A DNA stretch of 64,000 bases, taken from assembly GCF_009725235.1 (NCBI RefSeq), contig NZ_WJFC01000056.1:3632-67631 (forward strand). The letters are read 5' to 3'. The stretch is from Scytonema sp. UIC 10036. Its GTDB lineage: Bacteria > Cyanobacteriota > Cyanobacteriia > Cyanobacteriales > Nostocaceae. The position numbers and the translations under genes are program-made. Each line of letters starts with the position of its first letter. Position 1 is the stretch's first letter. Under the pieces are notes generated by a model. It was given only the letters and a program-made list of their open reading frames with translations. It did no database searches and was not told the origin of the DNA. Positions 47,076 through 56,837 of the stretch are shown one piece after another.

Positions 47076-48290
47076 TTGAGAGGCTTTTTTGAAATCAAAG
47101 ACATAGCTAAGTTTAAAAGCATAAGATTCAGCAGGATTGCTGGAATAGCAAAATCTGGAGGCAGAATTGTGCGTTTCGGGCAATGGATAGGGTTGTTTGC
47201 TCTTGTCGTATCTCTTTACATTCTATGGCAAATCCGGCAAGTTGTTTTAGTCGTCTTTGCATCTATTGTTTTAGCTACAGTTTTAAACCAATTTGTACTA
47301 TTTTTACAAAAATTCCGGATTAAAAGAGGTCTAGCGATCGCGATATCATTCAGTCTTTTACTGATTATTATAGCAAGTTTTTTAGCATTGATTGCACCAC
47401 AAATTGTTGACCAACTGCAACAATTTACGGACTTTGCACCTAATGCCTTAGAAAGAATGCGGACGTGGAATAACTGGTTGCAGAACGCTATTCCAGACCA
47501 ATTATTAGAAAATATTCGCGGTCTTAGAACTCTGACTCAAGGTTTACAATCTTGGTTAAATCAGCTAGTTAACAACTTTTTTGCCCTATTAAGTAGGTCG
47601 CTAAATATAGTTTTAACTTTACTGCTGTTTTTAGTATTAACCATTATGCTATTAACAGACCCTGCGCCATACCGACAGGGCTTTATCCTGCTGTTTCCTG
47701 CATTTTATCGACCTCGGGTGAGTGAAATTCTTTCTGAATGTGAAACATCTTTAGTCGGTTGGATAAAAGGTACACTCCTGACGATGTGCCTAATTGCTTG
47801 CTTGAGCTATGTTGGTTTGCTAATTTTAGGCGTGCGCCTCCCTTTAGTCAATGCACTTTTGGCAGGATTACTAGAGTTTATTCCAAATGTTGGTCCAACC
47901 TTGAGTTTGATTCCACCTTTACTGCTAGCACTGCTTGATGCACCTTGGAAAGCTGCTGCGGTGGTAGCACTCTACTTTGGAATTCAGCAGGTTGAAAGCT
48001 TGATAATTGTACCTTTGGTTATGAAGTCTCAGGTTTCTCTACTACCCGCAGTCACCATATTATCTGTAGTGATTTTCGCCCAGTTTTTTGGATTTTTAGG
48101 GTTATTTCTTGCCATACCTCTAGTCATTGTCTTCCAAATTTGTATCAAAGAAATTTTGGTTAAGGATATACTCAACAATTGGCAAGGAAACACGATAAGT
48201 AAACGCCAACTAAAAAATGAAGACAATGGTAGCGCCAACAGAACTCTTGAAGGTAGTACTGTTGGCGCAAGATCGGATACCAAGGAGTGA
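47076..48290 (+). CDS. AI-2E family transporter
   Basis: About 404 residues, possibly starting later than the non-ATG codon at 47076. Eight-ish membrane helices in the PF01594 pattern: FALVVSLYILWQIRQVVLVVFASIVLATVLNQF, then QIVDQLQQF.., then GLLEFIPNVGPTLSLIPPLLLALL and PAVTILSVVIFAQFFGFLGLFLAIPL. This family includes TqsA-like exporters and sodium antiporters; substrate unknown. It follows the kinase gene by 26 bases and ends 15 bases before the convergent HtrA gene. Confidence 0.85.
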   Translation: MRGFFEIKDIAKFKSIRFSRIAGIAKSGGRIVRFGQWIGLFALVVSLYILWQIRQVVLVVFASIVLATVLNQFVLFLQKFRIKRGLAIAISFSLLLIIIASFLALIAPQIVDQLQQFTDFAPNALERMRTWNNWLQNAIPDQLLENIRGLRTLTQGLQSWLNQLVNNFFALLSRSLNIVLTLLLFLVLTIMLLTDPAPYRQGFILLFPAFYRPRVSEILSECETSLVGWIKGTLLTMCLIACLSYVGLLILGVRLPLVNALLAGLLEFIPNVGPTLSLIPPLLLALLDAPWKAAAVVALYFGIQQVESLIIVPLVMKSQVSLLPAVTILSVVIFAQFFGFLGLFLAIPLVIVFQICIKEILVKDILNNWQGNTISKRQLKNEDNGSANRTLEGSTVGARSDTKE

Positions 48291-48305
48291 GGATGTTTGT
48301 CAAGT

Positions 48306-49535
48306 CTAACTACCTTGAGGCGTGGGAAGTGCTCCCGGTTGCACTGAGACTTGCAAACCTCTACCATTGCGTTGCAGTTCTATTTGCATGGTGCTACCAA
48401 CGCCTGTTTTCTCCACTATCTCCTGTAATGCGTCAGTTGTAGTCACAGGTTGATTGTTAATTTCTTGAATCACATCCCCAGCACGCAACCCCGCCCTATC
48501 GGCTGGAGAACCAGGAACAACGCGAACAATGAGAATACCTCGGTCTGCTTGCACTGGAAGATTCGCATTGGGGCTATTGTTAATTCGTTGCTTGAGTTCA
48601 GGTGTAATCTGTACCATCTGAATACCCAAATAAGGGTGTTCAACTCTGCCTTTAGTAATTAATTCCTGAGCTATGCGTTGCGCTGTGTCAATGGGAATAG
48701 CAAAGCCTATTCCTTGAGCACCGCTAATAATAGCCGTGTTCACGCCAATGACCTGACCGCGAGCATTGAGCAGGGGTCCACCTGAGTTTCCAGGATTAAT
48801 TGCTGCATCCGTTTGAATATATCCAATGCGTCTGTCAGAAGCACCGATATCGCTTGCAGAACGGTCCGTTGCGCTAACCACACCCACTGTAACGGTTTCT
48901 TGCAAACCTAAAGGATTGCCAATTGCGATCGCCCACTGTCCTGGTTGCACTTGTTGAGAATTTCCCAATTCTACAACAGGTAAATTATTGGTGGGAACTT
49001 GAACCACTGCAATATCCGTCAGGTTGTCTTGTCCCAACACTTTACCTTGCACGGTGCGACCGTCAGAAAAGGATACTGTTACTGTATCTGCATCATTGAC
49101 AACGTGAGCATTGGTAAGAATTTGACCGTTAGAATTAATCACAAAACCAGAGCCAACACCGCGAACAACTCTATCTCGTGGCTGTGTCGGTATTCTGTCA
49201 CCAAAAAATCTTTGAAAGAAAGGGTCATTTAATGCTTCTGGTACTTGGCTTGTGACAGTTCTCTCGGTGTTGATTTGCACGACTGCGGGTTCTACCTTAT
49301 TGACAACTGCAACAACAAAATTGGTATCCTCGGCTGTTGGTACGAGCGAACGATTATTGGAATTTCCTGTTTCTTGAACTGCTTGAGCAGATTCTTGCAA
49401 AGGTTGAATTCTTTGAGATGTGACTGTTGAGCAACCACTCAAAAATGCTATTCCTACTCCTACAAATGGTAATAATAAGTATTTGGCTAATTTTTTAGCC
49501 AAGAACCGCTCGGTATTTAGATTTATTCTTTCCAT
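48306..49535 (-). CDS. HtrA/Deg serine protease, probable lipoprotein
   Basis: 409 residues. N-terminal hydrophobic segment ending in a lipobox (FLSGC, Cys35). Trypsin-like S1C domain with catalytic H144 (TNAHVVND), D174 (NLTDIAVV) and S251 (INPGNSGGPL). One PDZ domain at about 300-400 (RGILIVRVVPGSPADRAGLRAGDVIQEINNQPV). Cyanobacteria have three Deg proteases (HtrA, HhoA, HhoB), which degrade damaged proteins in the periplasm; I cannot tell which this is. Length and one PDZ domain fit all three. It stands convergent with the AI-2E gene. Confidence 0.9.
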   Translation of the reverse strand: MERINLNTERFLAKKLAKYLLLPFVGVGIAFLSGCSTVTSQRIQPLQESAQAVQETGNSNNRSLVPTAEDTNFVVAVVNKVEPAVVQINTERTVTSQVPEALNDPFFQRFFGDRIPTQPRDRVVRGVGSGFVINSNGQILTNAHVVNDADTVTVSFSDGRTVQGKVLGQDNLTDIAVVQVPTNNLPVVELGNSQQVQPGQWAIAIGNPLGLQETVTVGVVSATDRSASDIGASDRRIGYIQTDAAINPGNSGGPLLNARGQVIGVNTAIISGAQGIGFAIPIDTAQRIAQELITKGRVEHPYLGIQMVQITPELKQRINNSPNANLPVQADRGILIVRVVPGSPADRAGLRAGDVIQEINNQPVTTTDALQEIVEKTGVGSTMQIELQRNGRGLQVSVQPGALPTPQGS

Positions 49536-50067
49536 ATGACTTATCTATTTTAGATAACTGTAAATTGATAGGACAATCCTTAGATAAATTATTATATTTT
49601 CTTGACTTATTGACATCTGTCATAAGAAAGCTTTTGATTCTTACTCCCTTTCCGCTCTAAAATTCCACTCCTGCATATAGGTAGGGCTATGCCATACATA
49701 CAATGTTGTGCGGCATAGCCCTACCTACGGTCATAGGTAATAGAGCTGCCGTTCGGGAGTCAACTATACATATATTAGTTAAGTAAAATATTTTACACAT
49801 AGCTTTCGGACTGCGCGTAGCCCCCCTCAACTTTTAACCCATAAAAATGTTTAACCGTCATAAAGAGTCATAAAGAGTCATAAATAGTCTTTCATTTATT
49901 CAAATGGCTGAAAGTTTTACGTAAAAGGCCAAGCAAGATTGATTAATACAAACAGAGACAAACGCAATAACGTACTTCCTAAAAGAATATCAAAACTGCG
50001 ATCGCTAATATATTTTAGCAATTTAGCCACAAAAAACGGCAATCATTTTACTTTAAGGAGATAATAC
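49536..50067. other. Intergenic region with inverted repeat
   Basis: A 16-bp perfect inverted repeat, TAGGTAGGGCTATGCC (49678-49693) and GGCATAGCCCTACCTA (49712-49727), a dispersed family also seen as a half near 29,450. Then CATAAAGAGT in three direct copies at about 49,859-49,885. Just before the MFS gene is TTTAAGGAGAT, a Shine-Dalgarno. No gene. Confidence 0.65.
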
Positions 50068-51318
50068 ATGGCTTCTTCAACTAAAGTACTTAAAAATCAA
50101 AAAGATTACCATCTAGAGATTAATACCAATCTTATTTTGATAGTTTGTATATCACTTACAGGAATTGTTGGCGTAATTGGTATTAATCCTGCCATGCCAG
50201 ATATAGCGAAAGCCCTCAACATCCCCAACGAACAAGTTGGACTGATAGTTACTAGTTTTTTGATACCGTCTACAATTGGAAGTTTAATGTTTGGGGCGCT
50301 AGCAGACCGTTTTGGCAGGAAACAAATCCTCGTTCCGTCACTGTTAGTATTTGGACTGGGTGGAATTCTCTGCGCTTTGACGAATAATTTTCGCAGTTTA
50401 CTTGAGTGGCGGTTCCTAGCAGGTATCGGTGCTGCCAGTTTAGAACCATTGGAACTCACGCTGCTTAGCGATTTATATAGCGGTCCAAGGCTTACGAGTG
50501 CAATGGGGTTTAACGCTGCAATGATTGGTATTACTGCCACAATTTGTCCTATCATTGGAGGGGCATTAGGAGGTTTAAATTGGCGATATCCATTTTTACT
50601 ATCGCTCATAGCCTTTCCAATGGCATTATTGGTTGTTACAAAGCTGAAGTTACCAAAACTACCAAGCAAGCAACACAATACCCAGAATATTCCTTTTAAC
50701 GTCTATCTCAAAAATATCTGGATCAACGTTAAAAATCCTCAAGTGTTTGGGCTACTGTTTGCACTGTTTTGTATGTTTATTATTGAGTTGGGAACCTTTT
50801 ATACCTATGTCCCCATCCTAGCAGGCACGACTCTGAAAGCTTCTGTGGCAGAAATTGGTATTATCCTTTGTTGTGAATCCATCGCTTTTTCCTTAGCAGC
50901 TTCACAGTTAGGATTATTAGCACGCCATTTCTCAGAAAAAAGCTTAATCGTTGTAGGTTTTCTTATCTTTGTAGTATCATTACTGATTGTTCCTGCAATT
51001 CATAACTCTTGGTTATTGATCCTTCCCTGCGTTTTATTTGGTGCGTCACAAGCACTGGCTTTCCCAACAATGCAAGCAATGTTGGCTGGAGTTGCTCCAG
51101 AAGGTTACCGTGCTGGATTTATGGCGCTCAACGTCACAGTTCAATCACTGGGAAGAGCACTTGGTCCGTTGTTTGCAGGTTTTGCTTATAGTGTTTGGGG
51201 AATGGGAGGAGTTTTCTATTCCAGTGCTGCTCTTAGCATCATCGCAATTGTTGTATTTGCTCTCATGACGACCTCCAAAAAGTTAAAACGCCTGACTAGT
51301 CATAATCCAGCACATTAA
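50068..51318 (+). CDS. MFS transporter, drug-efflux type
   Basis: 416 residues with twelve hydrophobic segments. Family phrases are IVTSFLIPSTIGSLMFGALADRFGRKQILVPSLLVFGLGG (motif A, GxLaDrxGrkxxl), IGAASLEPLELTLLSDLYSG and a second-half ALGPLFAGFAYSVWGMGG. It resembles the Bcr/CmlA-like DHA1 exporters. Substrate not predictable. It stands alone, with a clear Shine-Dalgarno (AAGGAG) upstream. Confidence 0.85.
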   Translation: MASSTKVLKNQKDYHLEINTNLILIVCISLTGIVGVIGINPAMPDIAKALNIPNEQVGLIVTSFLIPSTIGSLMFGALADRFGRKQILVPSLLVFGLGGILCALTNNFRSLLEWRFLAGIGAASLEPLELTLLSDLYSGPRLTSAMGFNAAMIGITATICPIIGGALGGLNWRYPFLLSLIAFPMALLVVTKLKLPKLPSKQHNTQNIPFNVYLKNIWINVKNPQVFGLLFALFCMFIIELGTFYTYVPILAGTTLKASVAEIGIILCCESIAFSLAASQLGLLARHFSEKSLIVVGFLIFVVSLLIVPAIHNSWLLILPCVLFGASQALAFPTMQAMLAGVAPEGYRAGFMALNVTVQSLGRALGPLFAGFAYSVWGMGGVFYSSAALSIIAIVVFALMTTSKKLKRLTSHNPAH

Positions 51319-51384
51319 TTTTGAGGCGGTTTACGTCAAAACCCTGACTTCTCAAGATGCTGTTAGCAAATAATGGATCCTACC

Positions 51385-51432
51385 TTCCGCACCTCGTTCC
51401 CAGCCTGAGGCTGGGAATGCCTTTTTAGGGGG
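51385..51432. repeat. Dispersed palindrome downstream of the MFS gene
   Basis: CACCTCGTTCCCAGCCTGAGGCTGGGAATGCC forms a hairpin with CCCAGCCT and AGGCTGGG arms. Same family as 13,130, 16,150 and 32,335. Likely stops transcription of the MFS gene. Confidence 0.7.
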
Positions 51433-51454
51433 ATCTGCCTCAGGTAACCAAGTA

Positions 51455-52686
51455 CTACTGGCAAGTATTCTTTGTCCGACTCTTCCAAATCCAACCCGGT
51501 TCGGGGGCGCTGAGTTCGATCCAACCACCTTCTTCTCTTCCAGTGGCTGTCACTCTAGTACCTGCTTTAATAACCTTTCCTGTTCTTCTGCGCCCGGAAA
51601 CAGAGCGTACATTTGATGCGCGAGTGACAATAAAACAGTTATTGAGTTGATTCTGTTGGGAAATGTTGTCGGGTGTACTTTTTTGTGTATTTGTACCGTC
51701 TGCCCTTTGTGTTTCTTGAATTGTTTTCTCTTGTGTAGTTGAAGAAGGTTTCTGTTGAGGAGGATTTGCAGAAATTACACTCAGCGCAACTAAAGCAATA
51801 ACACTGGTTCCGCAAACAATGAGTTGCATTTGGCGAGGGGATTTAATTGGAAAACCTTTGGGAGACGCAGAAGTGTTGGATGCAGTTGGTTGATTGCTGT
51901 GAGGAATGAGCACTGTACTTTGTGCATCTGGCACTTGAGAATTAAGAGTGGTTGGTAGCTGTGTGGCATCCGGAGTTTTTGTATTTTCTGTTGGAGCATA
52001 GCAAGGTTTTGCCAATTCTTGTAGCGATCGCACCATCTTAGTTGCAGAGGCATAACCTTCTCGTAGATAGTTCCGCAGTAAATATTTCACAGCAACAGCC
52101 ACAGCTGTGCGGGTGCTGGGAGTGGCGATCGCAGTGAGTGCTTCCAAAGCCTCAGTTGCAGATTCATAACGATACTTAAGGAATACATTTGGATTTGCTT
52201 AACAGCACCAAAATCAACTAGCACCAGTCTGTTATCGGAATGGCGACGTATGATATTTTGAGGTTTTATGTCGCGATGGATAACTTCGTTATCGTGAAGA
52301 AATTCTAGAATTGGCAGAACTTCTTGCAGCAAATGAATGGTTTGACTTTCATCCCAACGTTGTCCCAATGGCAATTCTGTTGCCAGTTGGTGTCCCTCAA
52401 TATACTCCTGTACGAGAAAAAATTCTTGCTGTTCCTCAAAGTAAGCTAAGAGTCGCGGAATTTGGTCATGGTTGCCTAATTTTTCCAAGGTTTCCGCTTC
52501 TCTACGAAACAAGCGTCTTGCAACTTGTAAAAACTCTAAGTCATCAGTAGCAGGTTTGAGATGTTTAACAACGCATACAGGATTTCCAGGACGCCGAGTA
52601 TCTTGTGCTATGTACGTGTGACCAAATCCACCCATACCTAATAGCTCAACTACCAGGTAACGCTGGTCTAGTAATCTGCCAATCAT
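51455..52686 (-). pseudogene. Serine/threonine protein kinase, internally deleted
   Basis: The 5' part (52087-52686) encodes a kinase N-lobe and catalytic loop: LLGMGGFGHTYIAQD, VCVVKHLKP, VIHRDIKPQNIIRR and LVDFGAVKQI. Directly after DFGAVKQI the frame shifts and the C-terminal end of a kinase domain follows in another frame: KYRYESATEALEAL. The activation loop, APE segment and most of the C-lobe (some 80 or more residues) are missing. The rest (51455-52147) is a linker, a membrane segment (MQLIVCGTSVIALVALSVISA) and an SH3-like domain (VRSVSGRRRTGKVIKAGTRVTATGREEGGWIELSAPEPGWIW). Not an active kinase. Confidence 0.8.
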
Positions 52687-52704
52687 CTAAAACCTTCCGG
52701 GACT

Positions 52705-54237
52705 CTATACGGCTGTTTTTTTCAATACCATCAAAGCACGTAACCTTAACACTAGCATAGTACCCGTAGTCAAGAATACACTCAATAAAAAATTTTTGAA
52801 GTTGATACTCTTACCGTTTTCACTCACCAAAATACTTTCCAGTATCAAAGAAGGTAATAGTATTCCACTGAGAAGTAAAAACCTATACAGAAATATCTTT
52901 CTTTTAGCTAAAATGGTAAGAAGCGTCAAACAAATTCCCAAAGGAATAAAGGTGATAGCGTAGTAAAAAAGTTGCTGCTCCTTGGGTATTAAGTCCAATA
53001 AACGGAAAGAATAGAAATGACTTAATTTATCGATGTAGACTTGAAGCTTGCCTTTAGAATACGCCAGTACTATATGATGAGGTTTGGTATCTGTAAAAAC
53101 ATTAGGAACTCTCATCTTTAATTCTGAACCATTTTCTCCAGTAATGGAAGTTCTAATTCGTAAGTCCAAAGCGGTTCCCTCCTGTCCCAAAGTGAAATTG
53201 CGACGAAGCGGTCCGTTGGAAACTGAGATAATGCGAGCGGGTCCGGTTTGACCTATGTCAGAACTAGCAACAGTAGTACTTATAGTGAATTCAGAGGTTT
53301 CACGAATTCTTTGGTTTAAAGAGGTGACAGGATTTGCTGTTTCCAACCAATTACCAGGGCTTAAAAACACTCCTTGACCTTGCTGATTTTCTGACAACTG
53401 TTCCCACCAAAGTTTTTTCTGTAGTAACTTGGGACTTTTTACAGTTTCTTCTGGCTGACAACACTTTTCAGTAAATTGGTACGAAGTAACCAGAGAGTCT
53501 CCCAGTGTCTTCAAATAATTTTCATCAGCCAATACTTTTTCTACTTCGTTTTTTGAAATAGCCCTATCGGCAATATAAATTTTAGAGATATATCCTTGCC
53601 AAGGTCTATTTCCTGTTCTCTCATTACCAAGTATTAATGGATAATTTGGATTCCAACCACTTAAATCTGTTGTTCCCAGCCAGACAATTGAGATGGCAAA
53701 TGCTAGCAATATATATCCGCAAAAGAACAATGTTATTTTCTGTGTAGAACGTCCTAGTTTACTATTTTCTATGCTAGTCAAGATACTAGTAACCTGTTGA
53801 GAAGCACACAAATAAAAACAGAGCGATCCGACTAATCCACTGATACTATTATTAAGTATATCGGCAGGAGTAGGTTCTCTAGACGGTAAAAACATCTGCA
53901 AAAGTTCAACTGTCAGTGATAATCCAGCACTCCCTAATAAAACCAGTAAAGTTTTTCCTATTAATGGTATTTTGCTTTTTTGTAAAGCACTGCTGAGACT
54001 GAATCCTAAAGGAACAAATAATAAAATGTTATTGATTTGGTCTATAAAATTGCTTGTACTTTCAAATTGACTCGGTATCTTCCGGATTGAAAAATTATCG
54101 GGTGAAGAAAAATTGAAGGGATAAAGTGTAGCTACTAGCACCACCAATATGCTACAAAAAACCATTAAAATATCTTTTGTAAAAATGCCTCTATCAAAAA
54201 AAGTATATTTTTGACAAAATTTTTTGCCTTGTTTCAT
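52705..54237 (-). CDS. VanZ-like membrane protein with LamG-type domain
   Basis: 510 residues. An N-terminal VanZ-like part: LVATLYPFNF, NFIDQINNILLFVPLGFSLSSAL, and LSLTVELLQMFLPSREPTPADILNNSISGLVGSLC (the E.LQ..LP.R..D..D...N..G pattern). A LamG/concanavalin-like domain is inserted at about residues 195-420 (PWQGYISKIYIADRAISKNEVEKVL, VTSLNQRIRETSEFTISTTVASS). Several membrane helices close the protein. It probably senses or binds cell-wall or surface sugar polymers. Such VanZ-LamG proteins occur in other cyanobacteria; function unknown. It is 19 bases from the kinase pseudogene. Confidence 0.8.
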   Translation of the reverse strand: MKQGKKFCQKYTFFDRGIFTKDILMVFCSILVVLVATLYPFNFSSPDNFSIRKIPSQFESTSNFIDQINNILLFVPLGFSLSSALQKSKIPLIGKTLLVLLGSAGLSLTVELLQMFLPSREPTPADILNNSISGLVGSLCFYLCASQQVTSILTSIENSKLGRSTQKITLFFCGYILLAFAISIVWLGTTDLSGWNPNYPLILGNERTGNRPWQGYISKIYIADRAISKNEVEKVLADENYLKTLGDSLVTSYQFTEKCCQPEETVKSPKLLQKKLWWEQLSENQQGQGVFLSPGNWLETANPVTSLNQRIRETSEFTISTTVASSDIGQTGPARIISVSNGPLRRNFTLGQEGTALDLRIRTSITGENGSELKMRVPNVFTDTKPHHIVLAYSKGKLQVYIDKLSHFYSFRLLDLIPKEQQLFYYAITFIPLGICLTLLTILAKRKIFLYRFLLLSGILLPSLILESILVSENGKSINFKNFLLSVFLTTGTMLVLRLRALMVLKKTAV

Positions 54238-54925
54238 AAGTTATCCTAATTGAATGGAGCGTGATTGAGAAATAACACCAAATGTTTACTCTTTCTTCAA
54301 TTTTCTGACCTCTCATTACGGAAATCTACCGACGTATTTTTACTGTTATTTGAGAATTGTCGGTCATGTAAATGCCCAAAATAGAGCAATTGTTTCAAGA
54401 GATGCTACGGTTAACACATAAAAGTGTAGGTTAGTGAAGTACCATAATAACGTCATTCTTTCTTATGTTATTCATTGAAGATACAGTTAAGATTAAAAAA
54501 ATGTAAATAGTTGATGAGGTTCTTGCAAATAAACTGTCGGTTAAGCGAATATTGCTCTCTGGTTTTAAAAGTATAATTTTATACGTAATTATTTCTATAA
54601 GTAGGTTGGGTTGAGGAACGAAACCCAACAATCCGATTCTTTTGAACCGCAGAGTACGCAGAGAACGCAGAGAGGGAAGATGAGGAATTGCTGCCTGAAT
54701 CAAAATTTGATAAGTCACCTTGATAGGGCGCTTCTATGCCCACTCTATTGACAATACTAAGATTTTACACTTGTCGGATTGCTACGGACAGTGCCATAAA
54801 GATAAAGGTGAGGGGTGAAACCCTATCTCAGTTACCTATGAAAAAGTGATAACTGAAACTGGTAGCTTATAAGTGACCATTAAACAATATATTAATCTCC
54901 ACATCCCAGATGGATTTATAAAGTC
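54238..54925. other. Intergenic region with dispersed repeats
   Basis: Contains GTAGGTTGGGTTGAGG ... AACCCAACA (54,601-54,630) and GAACCGCAGAGTACGCAGAGAACGC (54,645-54,670), both members of scattered cyanobacterial repeat families. An open frame on the minus strand (54431-54718) is mostly repeat and shows no family. Nothing else is recognised. Confidence 0.6.
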
Positions 54926-56545
54926 ATGACAGAACTGAAACTGCGCCTGCAAGAGGGAACTTCCGAAAAAATGATAACGGTGCATCAAGATACATTTACA
55001 ATAGGTCGCCTACCCCAATGCGATCTTTGTATAGCGTCTGGAGGAGTTTCCCGTTTCCATGCCCGATTGACGAAAACTCCCTCCGGTAAGTGGACTGTTG
55101 AGGATTTAGGCAGTAAAAATGGAACACAATTAAACGAAAACCTTGTCACATCCCCCCAACAGGTGCATAGCGGCGATATTATTTGGTTGGGAGATGTTAG
55201 TCTAGTTGTTTTACTCACTGCCGTAGAACCGATAACCTTCAAGCAGGAAGTCGGAGCAACCGCTCAAGGAAGAACAATTCTTCGTAATGTTAAACAATTA
55301 CAGGAGCAATGGCTGCTGACTGATATTGATGATAGTGACATTGCTAATAAAGACAAAACTATTGCCCGTTTAAAGGATTTAGTAGACATAGCGAAGAATT
55401 TGTCTGCAGCAGCCTCGATACAAGAGATTTTCTCCCAAGTTCAGGAAGTTGTTTTTCGTTACCTTGACAGCATAGATCGTTTGGCACTCTTAATTGATGT
55501 AGGCGGTAGCGGCAAGCTAGAATTAATGAATGCGGCAACAAGAGATTTTTCCCAACACGAATACTTATTAACAGATGGTGATTGGATTAGTCGCAGTATC
55601 TGCCAAAAGGTTTTTGAGGAAAAAATAGCCATTCAAACCGCTGATGCTCAAAACGATGAACGGTTTGCTGGAGAAAACAGTATTTTAGTGAAAGGCATTC
55701 GTAGCGCCATGGCAGTCCCTTTATGGGATGAGAATAAGGTAGTTGGAGTTCTCTACGCTGATGCCCATCTTTCATCATATCATTGGACACAAGAAGGTGA
55801 GGAAGAACTCAGGTTTTTTTCAGCTTTAGCAAATCTTGTCGCTTCTAGCGTACAGCGCTGGTTGTTAGCAGAGAAACTTAAAAGTGAAGCGGTGCTTCGC
55901 CAAAGATTGGAACGGTATCATTCTCCGGCTGTTGTGCAGCAGTTAATATCTGTAGGAGTTCTACCTGGTGGTCGTTTACCACCACAAGACTGTGAAATTA
56001 GTATTTTATTTGCGGATTTAGTTGGATTTACTGCCCTTTCAGAACGGCTATCGCCAACTAAGATTGCCGAACTACTAAATTATTTATTTGAAGAAATGCT
56101 ACAAGAAGTGTTTGCCTTTGGCGGCACTTTGGATAAGTATATTGGTGATTGCATTATGGCATTTTTTGGCGCGCCCGAACTGCAGCCAGATCATGCCAAT
56201 CGCGCTGTGGCTTCTGCTATGCGAATGCTGACACGTCTGGAGAAGCTCAATACTCAGAATTTTTGGGAAGAACCACTTCAATTGCGGATAGCAATCAATA
56301 GTGGCAGAGCGGTGGTGGGAGATGTTGGTAGTTCTCAGAGAGTTGAGTACACTGCATTAGGAGGAACTATTAATTTAGCTGCCCGAATGGAAGGAGTTTG
56401 CCCTCCGGGTGAATGCACCATTAGTGAAGCTACTTATAGTTTGCTTTCAGATACCTCTTATTTTCATGAAATGGGAGATTATCGCTTTAAAGGCATTAAT
56501 CGATTGGTTAAGGTTTATCAGACGAAGATGCACGAAAGGATTTAA
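54926..56545 (+). CDS. FHA-GAF-class III nucleotide cyclase
   Basis: 539 residues. FHA domain at about 22-95 (FTIGRLPQCDLCIASGGVSRFHARL, SKNGTQLNENLV), binding phosphothreonine. GAF domain at about 160-320 (AVPLWDENKVVGVLYADA). Class III cyclase domain at about 355-510: metal-binding D364 in FADLVGFTAL and D408 in GTLDKYIGDCIMAFFGAP, and GRAVVGDVGSSQRVEYTALGGTINLAARMEG with N and R for the transition state. The substrate Asp usual in IGDTVNLAAR is Gly480 here, so substrate choice is uncertain. It should convert ATP (or GTP) to a cyclic nucleotide under FHA and GAF control. Confidence 0.85.
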   Translation: MTELKLRLQEGTSEKMITVHQDTFTIGRLPQCDLCIASGGVSRFHARLTKTPSGKWTVEDLGSKNGTQLNENLVTSPQQVHSGDIIWLGDVSLVVLLTAVEPITFKQEVGATAQGRTILRNVKQLQEQWLLTDIDDSDIANKDKTIARLKDLVDIAKNLSAAASIQEIFSQVQEVVFRYLDSIDRLALLIDVGGSGKLELMNAATRDFSQHEYLLTDGDWISRSICQKVFEEKIAIQTADAQNDERFAGENSILVKGIRSAMAVPLWDENKVVGVLYADAHLSSYHWTQEGEEELRFFSALANLVASSVQRWLLAEKLKSEAVLRQRLERYHSPAVVQQLISVGVLPGGRLPPQDCEISILFADLVGFTALSERLSPTKIAELLNYLFEEMLQEVFAFGGTLDKYIGDCIMAFFGAPELQPDHANRAVASAMRMLTRLEKLNTQNFWEEPLQLRIAINSGRAVVGDVGSSQRVEYTALGGTINLAARMEGVCPPGECTISEATYSLLSDTSYFHEMGDYRFKGINRLVKVYQTKMHERI

Positions 56546-56837
56546 ATCAGGCAGAGGGCAGAGGGCACAAAGGTTTGTCTAAAAACTTTTTCTTGTCTTT
56601 AGCATAGCTGCCTTCCTCAAAATCAAGCTGGTTTGCTGAGATACATCCTGGCTTTACAGCCATCATAAGCATAAGTACACATTAGTTATGTATAATTTGT
56701 TTCAACTTTAGTTGCAAAATTTTAATACAACTAGAACGAGCATTTATTAAAAGACTACAATTATTTAGTGAAACCGCAATTCATATATGTAACAATGCGT
56801 TGCTGTTTTAAGTAACTTTTTAACGGGAGGTTAGGTC
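56546..56837. other. Short intergenic region
   Basis: No gene. A GGCAGAGGGCAGAGGGCA repeat lies after the cyclase stop. AACGGGAGG, a Shine-Dalgarno, lies before the next ATG. Confidence 0.5.

Noticed and set aside
54431..54718. Minus-strand frame of 95 codons
   Set aside because: Covers two dispersed repeat families and shows no protein pattern.
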